Source: Promethearchaeota archaeon
GTDB lineage: Archaea > Asgardarchaeota > Lokiarchaeia > Sigynarchaeales > SOKP01
Direction of reading: 5' to 3'
Assembly (NCBI GenBank): GCA_004524515.1
Contig: SDNV01000011.1
Location: 1 to 34,423, forward strand
DNA length: 34,423 bases
The translations under genes and the position numbers were made by a program. The notes under the pieces were generated by a model. It saw only the letters and a list, made by a program, of their open reading frames with translations. It did no database searches and was not told where the DNA came from. Below are positions 1 to 7,927 of this stretch, piece after piece. Position 1 is the first letter of the stretch, and each line of letters starts with the position of its first letter.

Positions 1-1
1 A

Positions 2-637
2 GTTCCAATGCACTTTGGAAATATGTATAATGCTGCTGTTTGGTCTCAAATTCAATATATCATTGAAAATTATGCTCTTGCGAATGACACGATATATTTT
101 GGTTCTTATGGTTCTGGTGCGACTTGTATTTCAGGATTATTAAAAGTTACTCCTCAATTCAATAGTGTTGTGAAAAATGGTCCCAAAATTAACGATTATA
201 TCAAATTTAAGGAAAGAAAAAGTGTTCAAGAATACGAGCAAATAAAATCTGGAAATGTCGAAGTAAAGACTCTTTTAGGTCGTATTAGCCAACACAAATT
301 GAACGAAGATCGGGGTTTTACCCTTCATTTTTGTGATGAGGGATGTATTATTCCGAATATAGGAGGCTTGAATCATTGTCCGAAAGGTCATTTTGGTTAT
401 CATGAAAGATTTTTTCCTCTTTTTGCGGTGTTAGATTCAAATCCAATTACATGTTCGGACTCTAATGATTTGAGTTATCTAAATAAAGGTTTAGTAAGAA
501 TTGCCTCGAATGTAAGAAAAGGAAATTCCTTAGAATATGAGATTAGAAGAGTTGAAAATAAAAATGAACTTGATTTTAATGCAATAGGATTATTAAATTG
601 GTCTCCAATCTATATCCCAGTGCAAAATATATATTAA
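2..637 (+). CDS. Hydroxymethylglutaryl-CoA synthase, C-terminal part (5' partial)
   Basis: The frame is open from the window edge, so only the C-terminal ~210 residues are present. HMG-CoA synthase condenses acetyl-CoA with acetoacetyl-CoA. The visible part has the thiolase-fold segment GNMYNAAVW, which carries the family's conserved Asn, and the YGSGA loop. A stretch resembling the eukaryotic/bacterial HMGCS tail (KFKERKSVQEYE) follows. The last ~110 residues are unusual: numbering from the Met at position 8, there is C109-x3-C113-x10-C124-x3-H128, a possible metal site that I do not know from standard HMGCS. The gene lies 147 bp upstream of HMG-CoA reductase on the same strand, which fits its role as the preceding pathway step. 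A different acyl-CoA-condensing thiolase-fold enzyme is possible, but the neighbours favour HMGCS. Confidence 0.75.
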   Translation, partial: VPMHFGNMYNAAVWSQIQYIIENYALANDTIYFGSYGSGATCISGLLKVTPQFNSVVKNGPKINDYIKFKERKSVQEYEQIKSGNVEVKTLLGRISQHKLNEDRGFTLHFCDEGCIIPNIGGLNHCPKGHFGYHERFFPLFAVLDSNPITCSDSNDLSYLNKGLVRIASNVRKGNSLEYEIRRVENKNELDFNAIGLLNWSPIYIPVQNIY

Positions 638-752
638 AATAGAATTCATTCCTTAGGGTAATACTTTTGAATCAAATTCCCTTTTTTAAGATTTATAATA
701 TTTTACTAATTTCTTTAAAAATTTTCCCTTAGAATTATCGATTAATTATAAT

Positions 753-763
753 TTTATTTAAAA
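753..763 (+). promoter_or_regulatory. TATA-like box for HMG-CoA reductase
   Basis: TTTATTTAAAA is centred about 26 bp before the ATG at 785. This is the archaeal TATA-to-start distance expected for a nearly leaderless transcript, and no Shine-Dalgarno sequence is seen before the ATG. The surroundings are very AT-rich, so a chance match is possible. Confidence 0.35.
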
Positions 764-784
764 TGCAATTTATAATGAAAAAGT

Positions 785-2068
785 ATGAAAAAAGAAATAG
801 ATTCAACAATTTCAGGTTTCTATAAACTCTCAGTTGAAGAAAGGCAAAACTTAATACGAAAATTATTTAATTTAAATAACGATGACATAGAAATATTGCA
901 AAATTTTGGATATTTTAAGTCATCCCAAATGGATACATTAATAGAGAATGTAATTGGGAGTTATCAATTACCTATGGGTATAGCATGCAATTTTAAAATT
1001 AATGATAAAGATTATTTAATCCCTATGGTAATAGAAGAACCATCCGTAGTTGCCGCAGCTTCAAATGCTGCTAGATTTGCTAGAAAGCATGGGGGATTTC
1101 AGGCTGAAAAAATCAAGTCGGTTATGATTTCCCAAATTCAAATTACAAATATAAAGGATATTAATACCTCTAAAAAAACATTATTGGAGCATAAAGATGA
1201 AATTATAGGAATGGCTAATGAACAAGATCCTTTTTTGAATGAATTAGGTGGCGGTGCATTTGATTTTGAAATTAGAGAATTGACTACAAGACGTGGTTCG
1301 ATGTTAATACTCCACTTATTAGTAGATGTCTTAGATGCTATGGGTGCAAATGTTGTAAATACGATGGCCGAAGCAGTGAGTCCTTACATAGAAGAATTAT
1401 GCGGGGGGAAAATTTATCTTAGAATTGTATCAAATTTAGCTACACATCGTATTGCTAGATGTAAAGCGATTTTTGACAGAGATCTGTTAGGGGGGACCGA
1501 GGTAGTTGAGGGAATAATGAACGCCTATGAATTTGCTCTTGCAGATCCATATAGAGCAACCACACATAATAAAGGTATAATGAACGGAATTGTCGCTTTG
1601 ACAATGGCTACTGGAAACGACACGCGTGCCATTGAAGCTGGGGCTCATGCTTATGCAGCATTAAGCGGACACTACTCTCCATTGACTAAATTTCAAGTTG
1701 ATTCGGATGGACATTTAGTTGGAGAGATAGAAATACCTCTTGCTCTTGGTATCATTGGAGGTATGACTAAAATTCACCCGATGGCCCGATTAGCATTGAA
1801 GATTTCAAATGTGAATAGCGCTAATGAACTTTCGCAAGTAGCTGCTGCACTTGGTTTGGCTCAAAATGTAGGTGCATTAAGAGCCTTAGCTTCAGAGGGA
1901 ATTCAAAAGGGACATATGACTCTTCATTCGAGAAATATAGCAAAACTAGCGGGAGTACCTGAAGAGTTAATAGAAAGAGTTGCAAAAAAATTAGTAGAGG
2001 ATAAAAAGATAAGAGTAGACTATGCGAAAGAATTGTTGAGAGAGATGAAGGGAGATGAAAACCTTTAG
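785..2068 (+). CDS. mvaA: HMG-CoA reductase, class II
   Basis: Reduces HMG-CoA to mevalonate with NAD(P)H in the cytosol. The 427-residue protein follows the Pseudomonas mevalonii class II enzyme almost end to end: ENVIGSYQLPMGIA (54-67), EEPSVVAAAS (84-93), DAMGANVVNTM (184 on), ATHRIAR, and HNKGIMNG (261 on). Catalytic residues correspond to E85, K263, D279 and a His in GHMTLHSRN (377-385). There is no membrane anchor, as expected for class II. The ATG at 785 gives a full-length N-terminus; no ribosome site is obvious and a TATA-like box sits about 26 bp upstream. It is followed by a 94 bp gap and then the rest of the mevalonate operon. In archaea, class II enzymes are best known from Archaeoglobales and Thermoplasmatales, so its origin here may be lateral. 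Confidence 0.95.
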   Translation: MKKEIDSTISGFYKLSVEERQNLIRKLFNLNNDDIEILQNFGYFKSSQMDTLIENVIGSYQLPMGIACNFKINDKDYLIPMVIEEPSVVAAASNAARFARKHGGFQAEKIKSVMISQIQITNIKDINTSKKTLLEHKDEIIGMANEQDPFLNELGGGAFDFEIRELTTRRGSMLILHLLVDVLDAMGANVVNTMAEAVSPYIEELCGGKIYLRIVSNLATHRIARCKAIFDRDLLGGTEVVEGIMNAYEFALADPYRATTHNKGIMNGIVALTMATGNDTRAIEAGAHAYAALSGHYSPLTKFQVDSDGHLVGEIEIPLALGIIGGMTKIHPMARLALKISNVNSANELSQVAAALGLAQNVGALRALASEGIQKGHMTLHSRNIAKLAGVPEELIERVAKKLVEDKKIRVDYAKELLREMKGDENL

Positions 2069-2162
2069 TTTTATAAAATGTGTTTCTGTAATTAATCTAA
2101 GAAATACTTGTATTGTACATATTTGTATTAATTAAAATAAAAATTAGAGATGAATAAAATTT

Positions 2163-3464
2163 ATGGGATTTAGAGAATATATAAATCAAATTAATGAAAA
2201 AGGGCTTCTTCGTACGGTCGACATTGAAGTTTCGAAGAAATTAGAGATCTCTGGAATTTTAAAAGAAATTGAACCAATCCAAGTAATTTTCAATAATGTT
2301 AAAGAATCTGAATTTCGTGTTATAGGAAATATGTTTTGTACAAAGAATGTAATTGCATCATATTTCGGGGTTACTCCAGCAGATCTCATACCAATGCTCT
2401 CAAAAGCAATAACAGAACGTTCTAAACCAGAAATTGTCACTAACGCTCCTTGTCAAGAAATCATTGAACCTAGTGTTGATTTAGATAAGCTTCCCATATT
2501 ATTACATTGTGATAAAGATGGGGGAAATTATATTAGTTCTGCTATCGTTATTACGAGAGATCCTGATTATGGACAGAATATGGATTTCCATCGAGCAATG
2601 CAATTTTCTAAAGACAAATTTGCTACGCGAATTGTAAGAGGACGGCATTTTCATAAATTCTTAGAAAAAAACGGTGAATTAGAGGTAGCATTTTGTATTG
2701 GTAATACTCCGAACATTCTAATTGCCGGAGCAACTTCTGTTGATATTGGAGTTGATGAATTAGAGATTGCAAATGCATTAGAGCCTATTAAGATCGTTAA
2801 AGCACACTCAGTAGATCTTTTAATCCCTGCAGAGGCCGAATTTGTGTTAGAAGGGCGAGTCTATATGGAAGAAACACATTCCGAAGGACCCTTTGTCGAT
2901 TTAACTGAAACATATGATGTGGTCAGGGAAGAACCTGTTTTTGAAGTCAAAATGATTACTCATAGAAAGGAAGCCATTTGGCAAGCTTTATTGCCAGGGG
3001 CACTTGAACATAAAATATTAATGGGAATGCCACGTGAGCCTACTATTTTCAATAAAGTGAATGAAGTCGGAGTTAAATGCCTAGATGTCAATATAAATCC
3101 AGGAGGATGCTCATGGTTACATGCAATAGTACAGATCGATAAAAAATCAGATGAAGATGGTGAGAAAGCTATTTTAGGGGCATTTGCTGGACATACAAGC
3201 TGTAAACACGTGTTTATTGTAGATAAAGATATTGACATATATGATCCTTTATCAGTAGAATGGGCAATGGCAACTCGCTTTCAAGGTGATATTAATATGA
3301 TTATGAAAGATAAAGAACCTGGAAGCAGTTTAGATCCCAGTGCAGAGCCAGGAACAAAAATGACCACGAAGATTGGTTTTGATTTAACAAAACCACTTGT
3401 AGCTAAAGGAAAGAGTTTTGATAAAGCAGAATTTCCAAAGGTTGATATTAATAAATATTTATAG
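2163..3464 (+). CDS. UbiD-family trans-anhydromevalonate 5-phosphate decarboxylase (AMPD)
   Basis: A 433-residue UbiD-superfamily decarboxylase. In the archaeal mevalonate pathway such a protein converts trans-anhydromevalonate 5-phosphate to isopentenyl phosphate using prenylated FMN. Visible UbiD features are the N-terminal FREYINQINEKG segment, KFATRIVRGRHFHKF with the cofactor-site Arg region, and EGPFVDLTETYD, equivalent to the EGPFGE glutamate motif. The second acidic residue of that motif is Asp here rather than Glu. The single-copy location directly before both phosphomevalonate dehydratase subunits, with a UbiX gene nearby, makes AMPD much more likely than a ubiquinone or aromatic-acid decarboxylase. 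The stop is 19 nt before the next start, so the two are probably co-transcribed. Confidence 0.9.
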   Translation: MGFREYINQINEKGLLRTVDIEVSKKLEISGILKEIEPIQVIFNNVKESEFRVIGNMFCTKNVIASYFGVTPADLIPMLSKAITERSKPEIVTNAPCQEIIEPSVDLDKLPILLHCDKDGGNYISSAIVITRDPDYGQNMDFHRAMQFSKDKFATRIVRGRHFHKFLEKNGELEVAFCIGNTPNILIAGATSVDIGVDELEIANALEPIKIVKAHSVDLLIPAEAEFVLEGRVYMEETHSEGPFVDLTETYDVVREEPVFEVKMITHRKEAIWQALLPGALEHKILMGMPREPTIFNKVNEVGVKCLDVNINPGGCSWLHAIVQIDKKSDEDGEKAILGAFAGHTSCKHVFIVDKDIDIYDPLSVEWAMATRFQGDINMIMKDKEPGSSLDPSAEPGTKMTTKIGFDLTKPLVAKGKSFDKAEFPKVDINKYL

Positions 3465-3469
3465 AAAAT

Positions 3470-3474
3470 GGGAG
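3470..3474 (+). promoter_or_regulatory. Ribosome binding site deciding the start of phosphomevalonate dehydratase large subunit
   Basis: GGGAG ends 9 nt before the ATG at 3484. It supports that ATG over an upstream in-frame start that would overlap the decarboxylase gene and add 22 residues unlike the family. Confidence 0.6.
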
Positions 3475-3483
3475 TTAATTTAT

Positions 3484-4677
3484 ATGAAATTAGACCAAGA
3501 AGAAAAAGATATGCTTGAAGGGAAGTATGGAAAAGCCGTTCGGAAATCAATGGAAATCTTAACTACTTTGGGGGAGATTTTTGATGCAGAATACATGGTA
3601 GATGTCTCTAGTGCTCAGATTGCAGGAGTCTCTTATGACAATCTCGGTGAAGCGGGCTTGGAATTCTTAAGTGAAATGGCAGAGGATGGAAAAGTTAGAG
3701 TTTTAACGACCTTAAATCCAGCAGGAATGGATCGTGAAAATTGGCAAGCTTTAGGAATGACTGAAGAATTCGCAATCAATCAAAATCGTGCACTAGATGC
3801 TTTCGCTAGAATGGGAATAATTACTACATGTTCTTGTACTCCTTATTTAATTGGAAATCTGCCTCATTATGGACAACACATTGCTTGGGCAGAAAGTAGT
3901 GCTGTATGTTTTACAAATTCTGTAATTGGTGCTAGAACTAACCGTGAAGGTGGACCTAGTGCATTAGCTGCCGCTTTAACTGGAAAAACACCTAATTATG
4001 GATATCATTTAGATGAAAATCGTCATGGTCAAATATCATTCGAAATAAATGCATCAATTAAAGGTACAGACGAATTTGGGGTATTAGGAAAAATTATTGG
4101 AGATAAATTGGTTCAACTAGGAAAAAAGATACCCTATATTATAGGAATTTCTTCTGCATCTATAGAAGAACTCAAGTCATTTTGTGCTTCTATTGCAACC
4201 TATGGGGGAACAGCATTATTTCATATGAAAGGAATAACTCCTGAATATAATAAATACCCTAAACCAAGTAATAATATCATCAAAATTAATCAAATAGATT
4301 TAGATAAAACTCGTGCAGAGTTAATTGATGATAATATAGAAATAGATTTTGTAAGTATTGGCTGCCCTCACGCTTCGATTCATGAAATTGCATTAATCGC
4401 AGATTTATTGAAAGATAAGAAAGTCAAAAAAGAATTTTGGATTACTACTGCTCGGCCAACAAAAAAAATCGCAGATGAAGCAGGTTACTCGAAAATTATA
4501 GAAGATTCTGGGGCAAAATTTGCTGCCGATACTTGTTGTGTTGTAGCACCAATAAAGGCTCGCTTTAAAGGCATTATGGTGGATTCTGCAAAAGCGTGTT
4601 ATTATGGCAGAGCAAAGAATAAATTTAAAGTAAAAATCGGAACTATTGAAAAATGTATTGAGGAGGCTATAAAATGA
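3484..4677 (+). CDS. Phosphomevalonate dehydratase large subunit (aconitase X type)
   Basis: Large catalytic subunit of the iron-sulfur enzyme that dehydrates (R)-mevalonate 5-phosphate to trans-anhydromevalonate 5-phosphate. The 397-residue protein is a standard-length aconitase X (DUF521) protein. Signatures include LNPAGMD, TCSCTPYLIGN (C116, C118), GQHIAWAESSAVCFTNSVIGARTNREGGPS (C142), SIGCPHAS (C294), DTCCVVAP (C351, C352) and a final AKACYYGRAKN (C372). Some of these cysteines should hold the Fe-S cluster. The start at 3484 is set by a GGGAG site. The TGA overlaps the small-subunit ATG by 4 nt (ATGA), implying translational coupling of the two subunits. Bacterial aconitase X relatives act on hydroxyproline compounds, but the gene context argues strongly for the mevalonate role. 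Confidence 0.93.
   Translation: MKLDQEEKDMLEGKYGKAVRKSMEILTTLGEIFDAEYMVDVSSAQIAGVSYDNLGEAGLEFLSEMAEDGKVRVLTTLNPAGMDRENWQALGMTEEFAINQNRALDAFARMGIITTCSCTPYLIGNLPHYGQHIAWAESSAVCFTNSVIGARTNREGGPSALAAALTGKTPNYGYHLDENRHGQISFEINASIKGTDEFGVLGKIIGDKLVQLGKKIPYIIGISSASIEELKSFCASIATYGGTALFHMKGITPEYNKYPKPSNNIIKINQIDLDKTRAELIDDNIEIDFVSIGCPHASIHEIALIADLLKDKKVKKEFWITTARPTKKIADEAGYSKIIEDSGAKFAADTCCVVAPIKARFKGIMVDSAKACYYGRAKNKFKVKIGTIEKCIEEAIK
4661..4666 (+). promoter_or_regulatory. Strong ribosome binding site for the small subunit
   Basis: AGGAGG lies within the large-subunit coding end, 7 nt before the overlapping ATG at 4674. It supports coupled, stoichiometric translation of the two dehydratase subunits. 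Confidence 0.7.
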
Positions 4678-5063
4678 AGTTAGAAGGAAGAAAAATCTAC
4701 AAAGGAGTAGCTGAAGCAGAAGCAATTGTGACCAAGGATGCAATCTCTTTTTATGGTGGTGTAGATCCAGAAAATGGCGAAATTGTTGAAGCTGGACATG
4801 AATTAGAGGGAGTATCAATAACTGGAAAAGTTTTAGTTTTTCCAACCGGAAAAGGATCAACTGTGGGATCTTATACGATGTATAGAATGAGCAAAAATAA
4901 TACTGCTCCAGCAGCGATAGTTAATGAACAAATCGACACGATTATCGCAGTAGGATGTATTATCAGTGAAATTCCTTGTGTCGATAAAATAAAGATTAAT
5001 AATATTCAGACGGGCCAAAAAGTTATTGTGGATGGTACACGAGGTATTGTTGAAGTTAAATAA
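4674..5063 (+). CDS. Phosphomevalonate dehydratase small subunit (DUF126 swivelling domain)
   Basis: The 129-residue small subunit pairs with the aconitase X large subunit to form active phosphomevalonate dehydratase. The sequence is a complete swivelling beta-barrel domain of the DUF126 family, with FPTGKGSTVGSYTMYRM, where the conserved Ser of GKGS lies in the substrate-binding loop. AAIVNEQIDTIIAVGCIISEIP and a final DGTRGIVEV follow. In some organisms the two subunits are fused; here they are separate genes overlapping by ATGA. It is followed 15 nt later by the TTG start of mevalonate kinase. Confidence 0.93.
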   Translation: MKLEGRKIYKGVAEAEAIVTKDAISFYGGVDPENGEIVEAGHELEGVSITGKVLVFPTGKGSTVGSYTMYRMSKNNTAPAAIVNEQIDTIIAVGCIISEIPCVDKIKINNIQTGQKVIVDGTRGIVEVK

Positions 5064-5064
5064 A

Positions 5065-5070
5065 GTGAGG
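5065..5070 (+). promoter_or_regulatory. Ribosome binding site supporting the TTG start of mevalonate kinase
   Basis: GTGAGG ends 8 nt before the TTG at 5079. No ATG or GTG is available near the expected N-terminus, so this site decides the start. Confidence 0.6.
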
Positions 5071-5078
5071 TAAGAATT

Positions 5079-6014
5079 TTGGGATCTGGTATAGGATATG
5101 GTAAGACAATCTTGTTTGGGGAACATTTTGTTGTGTATGGATTACCAGCAATTGCTTCTGCGTTAGGATCATATACAACTGCTCAGATAAATGTTGTTAA
5201 AGGAAATGGATGGGTTGTTGACGATCAACGACTTGAAACCCCCGGTTATAAAAAAATGAAATTTAATGAAGCTCAACAGTCTATTAAAAATGTTATAGAA
5301 TATTTGCAAATAGATACTACAACCAATAAACTTCAAATAGTCTTTCAAGGTGATCTAGTCGCTGCAAGTGGAGTTGGTGCTTCAGCAGCTCAATGTACCT
5401 CGCTAGCCCGTGCCTTAAATAATACGTTTAATTTAAATTTGAATGATGAAAAGATTAACGAAGCAGCTTATGAAGGCGAAAAAGCTTATCATGGAACACC
5501 CTCTGGAATTGATAACACTGCCTCAACATATGGAGGATTGATTTGGTTTGTTAAAAATCTAAGTGGAGGGAAAAATACAATGGATCTCTTGCAATCACCA
5601 ATAAAAATGCCATTAATAATAGCAAACTCAGGAATAACCGCTTCTACAACAGAGGTTGTTGGTGAAGTTCGACGCTTGAAGGAGGAAAATCCTGATAAAT
5701 TTAGGAAGATTTTTAAGAATTATGAACTAATTGTGGAGAAAGCTAAAAAAGGATTATTAGACGGAGATATCAATATTATTGGCAATTTAATGAATCAAAA
5801 CCACAAATTACTTCAAGATATTACAGTTTCCGGAGAAATAAATGATCTTTTAGTAAATTTAGCCCTAAGTAATGGAGCTATTGGAGCTAAAGTAACTGGT
5901 ACTGGACGAGGGGGATTGGTGATCGCTCTAACAAAAAATGAAAAAATTCAAGATAAAGTAGCAGCCTCGATTAAAAAAGAAGGATATGATGTCTGGAAAA
6001 CAATGATAGGATAA
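5079..6014 (+). CDS. mvk: Mevalonate kinase (GHMP family)
   Basis: Phosphorylates mevalonate to mevalonate 5-phosphate, the substrate of the dehydratase encoded just upstream. The 311-residue length is typical of archaeal mevalonate kinases. The three GHMP motifs are visible: N-terminal GKTILFGEHFVVYGLPAIA, the ATP-binding VAASGVGASAAQCTSLARAL near residues 105-125, and the C-terminal GAKVTGTGRGGLVIAL near 275-290. The GEKAYHGTPSGIDNTAS segment with the conserved Asp is typical of mevalonate kinase within the superfamily. Translation starts at TTG with a GTGAGG site. The stop is 13 nt before the next TTG start, consistent with one operon. Confidence 0.93.
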   Translation: MGSGIGYGKTILFGEHFVVYGLPAIASALGSYTTAQINVVKGNGWVVDDQRLETPGYKKMKFNEAQQSIKNVIEYLQIDTTTNKLQIVFQGDLVAASGVGASAAQCTSLARALNNTFNLNLNDEKINEAAYEGEKAYHGTPSGIDNTASTYGGLIWFVKNLSGGKNTMDLLQSPIKMPLIIANSGITASTTEVVGEVRRLKEENPDKFRKIFKNYELIVEKAKKGLLDGDINIIGNLMNQNHKLLQDITVSGEINDLLVNLALSNGAIGAKVTGTGRGGLVIALTKNEKIQDKVAASIKKEGYDVWKTMIG

Positions 6015-6027
6015 ATGTGAATCAAAA

Positions 6028-7926
6028 TTGAATAGTTCTAATAAAATAATTCTATTAAAGTTAGGCGGAAGTTTATTAACTGATAAAAATAAGCCATTTT
6101 CTATTAGAGAAGGAATTATAAAAAATGCTATTAAACAAATAATTGATGCTAAAGTAAAAATTATATTAATTCATGGAGGAGGATCATTTGGTCATCCTGT
6201 TGCTAAAAAATTTAATATTTCTGCGGGATTAAATCCAAAAATCCCAGATCAAATTCTCGGGCTTGCTGAAACTCACCAATCAATGAATAAATTAAATTCC
6301 TATATTGTAAATCTATTTTTAGAGCAAAAATATCCTACTTTATCACTTCAAACTTCAAGTATATTTGTTAAAAATATAAATAAGATTTCAACTTATTCGA
6401 TTGATATTATTGAAGCTGCTTTAGATCTTAATATTCTCCCTATTTTATATGGAGATATTATTCTTGATAAACAAGGTTCTTTCTCAATAATTTCAGGAGA
6501 TAAAATTATTTTAGAGTTATGTGCAAATTTGAATAAATACAATGTTTCAAAAGTTATATTTACAATTGAAACGGATGGGTTATTCATTACGGATATGAAA
6601 AATAAAACAAAGAGCATATTGACTACAAAATGTTATTTTAGTGATTTAGAAAAATTAGATCTAGCGAATTTGGGTGAAAAAATTGATGTAACTGGAGGTA
6701 TTCGAGGAAAAATTAACATAATAAAACAAATTGGCAATTATAACATTCCTGTGCAAATAGTAAACGGATTGAAAAATGAAAATATTTTAAAAGCTTTAAA
6801 AGGTCATAAAATAAGATGTACTGAAATTAAACCCTTACAAGAAGATGAGAATCAAATTATAAGCAAGAGAAAGTTAGAACATATTCAAATTCCTATTAAA
6901 TACAATGTTCAACATTCGAAAAATTATTTTAAATATATTGAATTAATTCATCATCCTTTACCTGATATCGATCTTAACGAAATTGATTTAACCACAAAGA
7001 TTTTCAATAAAACTATTTCTGCTCCCATATGTATCTCGGCAATAACAGGTGGACATCCCTTATCAAAAGATTTAAATGAAATTCTTGCAAGATCTGCTGA
7101 AAACGAAAATATTATCATGAGTGTTGGAAGCCAACGTGCGGGATTAATTAATCCTGAAAACCAAGATTCTTTTCAGATTGTGCGAAAAGTAGCTCCGAAT
7201 ATCCCGATTATTGGTAATATAGGTATCGGTCAAATAGGGAGTCCAAGTTTTAATCCAAACGATTTCATGAGATGTATAGAAATGATTAATGCGGATGTTA
7301 TGGCTATTCATTTTAATGCATTACATGAGTTAGTTCAAGATAAGGGAGATATTTCTTATAAACTATTTATGGAAAATTTTAGTAAAATCCGTGAGTTAAC
7401 AGATATTCCTATAATCGCAAAAGAAGTAGGTTCGGGTTTTGATAAAAATCTTGCTGAGGCATTAGATAAAATTGGATTTGATGGATTTGATGTAGGAGGT
7501 GCAGGGGGAACTAGTTTTGCAGCAATAGAATCTTATAGAGTTAAGGATAAAGTTAATAAATATACTCGAAAACTAGCAGATGTTTTTAGAGAATGGGGGA
7601 TACCTACTCCAGTAGGTATATTAAATGTGAGAAAAATGTCTAAGAAATTGATAATTGCTACTGGAGGATTAAGAACAGGTGTAGACATAGCAAAAAGCAT
7701 TGTTTTAGGTGCTGATATAGGAGGTTTTGCTTTTAAATTTCTGAAAACTTCATTAGAGGATCAACAACAAGGAACTATTTCTAATACAGTAAAAGAAATA
7801 AAAACTCTCAAAAAAGAGCTAAAATCTTGTCTTTGGTTATTAAATCTAAGGAATGTAAATGAACTAAAAGAAAATATAGAAAAAAGAATAATTACTGGAA
7901 AACTTGCTCAGTGGATATCAAATTAA
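6028..7926 (+). CDS. ipk-fni: Isopentenyl phosphate kinase fused to type 2 isopentenyl-diphosphate isomerase
   Basis: One 632-residue chain carries two consecutive pathway enzymes. Residues ~5-262 are isopentenyl phosphate kinase (amino acid kinase fold): KLGGSLLTDK (11-20), the family hallmark HGGGSFGH (49-56, with H56 at the phosphate-binding His position) and DVTGG (220-224). After a short linker (~263-278), residues ~279-632 form an FMN-dependent type 2 IPP isomerase: RKLEHI (281-286), ITGG (339-342), MSVGSQRAG, VGSGF, DVGGAGGTSFAAIES (488-502) and ATGGLRTGVDIAKS. The usual H-x-N-x-x-Q-E motif reads HFNALHE (428-434), so His433 replaces the conserved Gln. The start is TTG. No stop or start lies at the junction in this frame. 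The two genes are adjacent in some archaea, so fusion by loss of a stop codon is plausible. Confidence 0.93.
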   Translation: MNSSNKIILLKLGGSLLTDKNKPFSIREGIIKNAIKQIIDAKVKIILIHGGGSFGHPVAKKFNISAGLNPKIPDQILGLAETHQSMNKLNSYIVNLFLEQKYPTLSLQTSSIFVKNINKISTYSIDIIEAALDLNILPILYGDIILDKQGSFSIISGDKIILELCANLNKYNVSKVIFTIETDGLFITDMKNKTKSILTTKCYFSDLEKLDLANLGEKIDVTGGIRGKINIIKQIGNYNIPVQIVNGLKNENILKALKGHKIRCTEIKPLQEDENQIISKRKLEHIQIPIKYNVQHSKNYFKYIELIHHPLPDIDLNEIDLTTKIFNKTISAPICISAITGGHPLSKDLNEILARSAENENIIMSVGSQRAGLINPENQDSFQIVRKVAPNIPIIGNIGIGQIGSPSFNPNDFMRCIEMINADVMAIHFNALHELVQDKGDISYKLFMENFSKIRELTDIPIIAKEVGSGFDKNLAEALDKIGFDGFDVGGAGGTSFAAIESYRVKDKVNKYTRKLADVFREWGIPTPVGILNVRKMSKKLIIATGGLRTGVDIAKSIVLGADIGGFAFKFLKTSLEDQQQGTISNTVKEIKTLKKELKSCLWLLNLRNVNELKENIEKRIITGKLAQWISN

Positions 7927-7927
7927 A

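Noticed and set aside
3418..3483. Start of the phosphomevalonate dehydratase large subunit at 3418, overlapping the decarboxylase gene.
   Set aside because: The added residues are unlike the family and the GGGAG site points to the ATG at 3484.
4405..5126. Long minus-strand open frames opposite the dehydratase and mevalonate kinase genes.
   Set aside because: They lie antisense to strongly conserved enzymes, have odd compositions and no start signals; shadows of the real genes.
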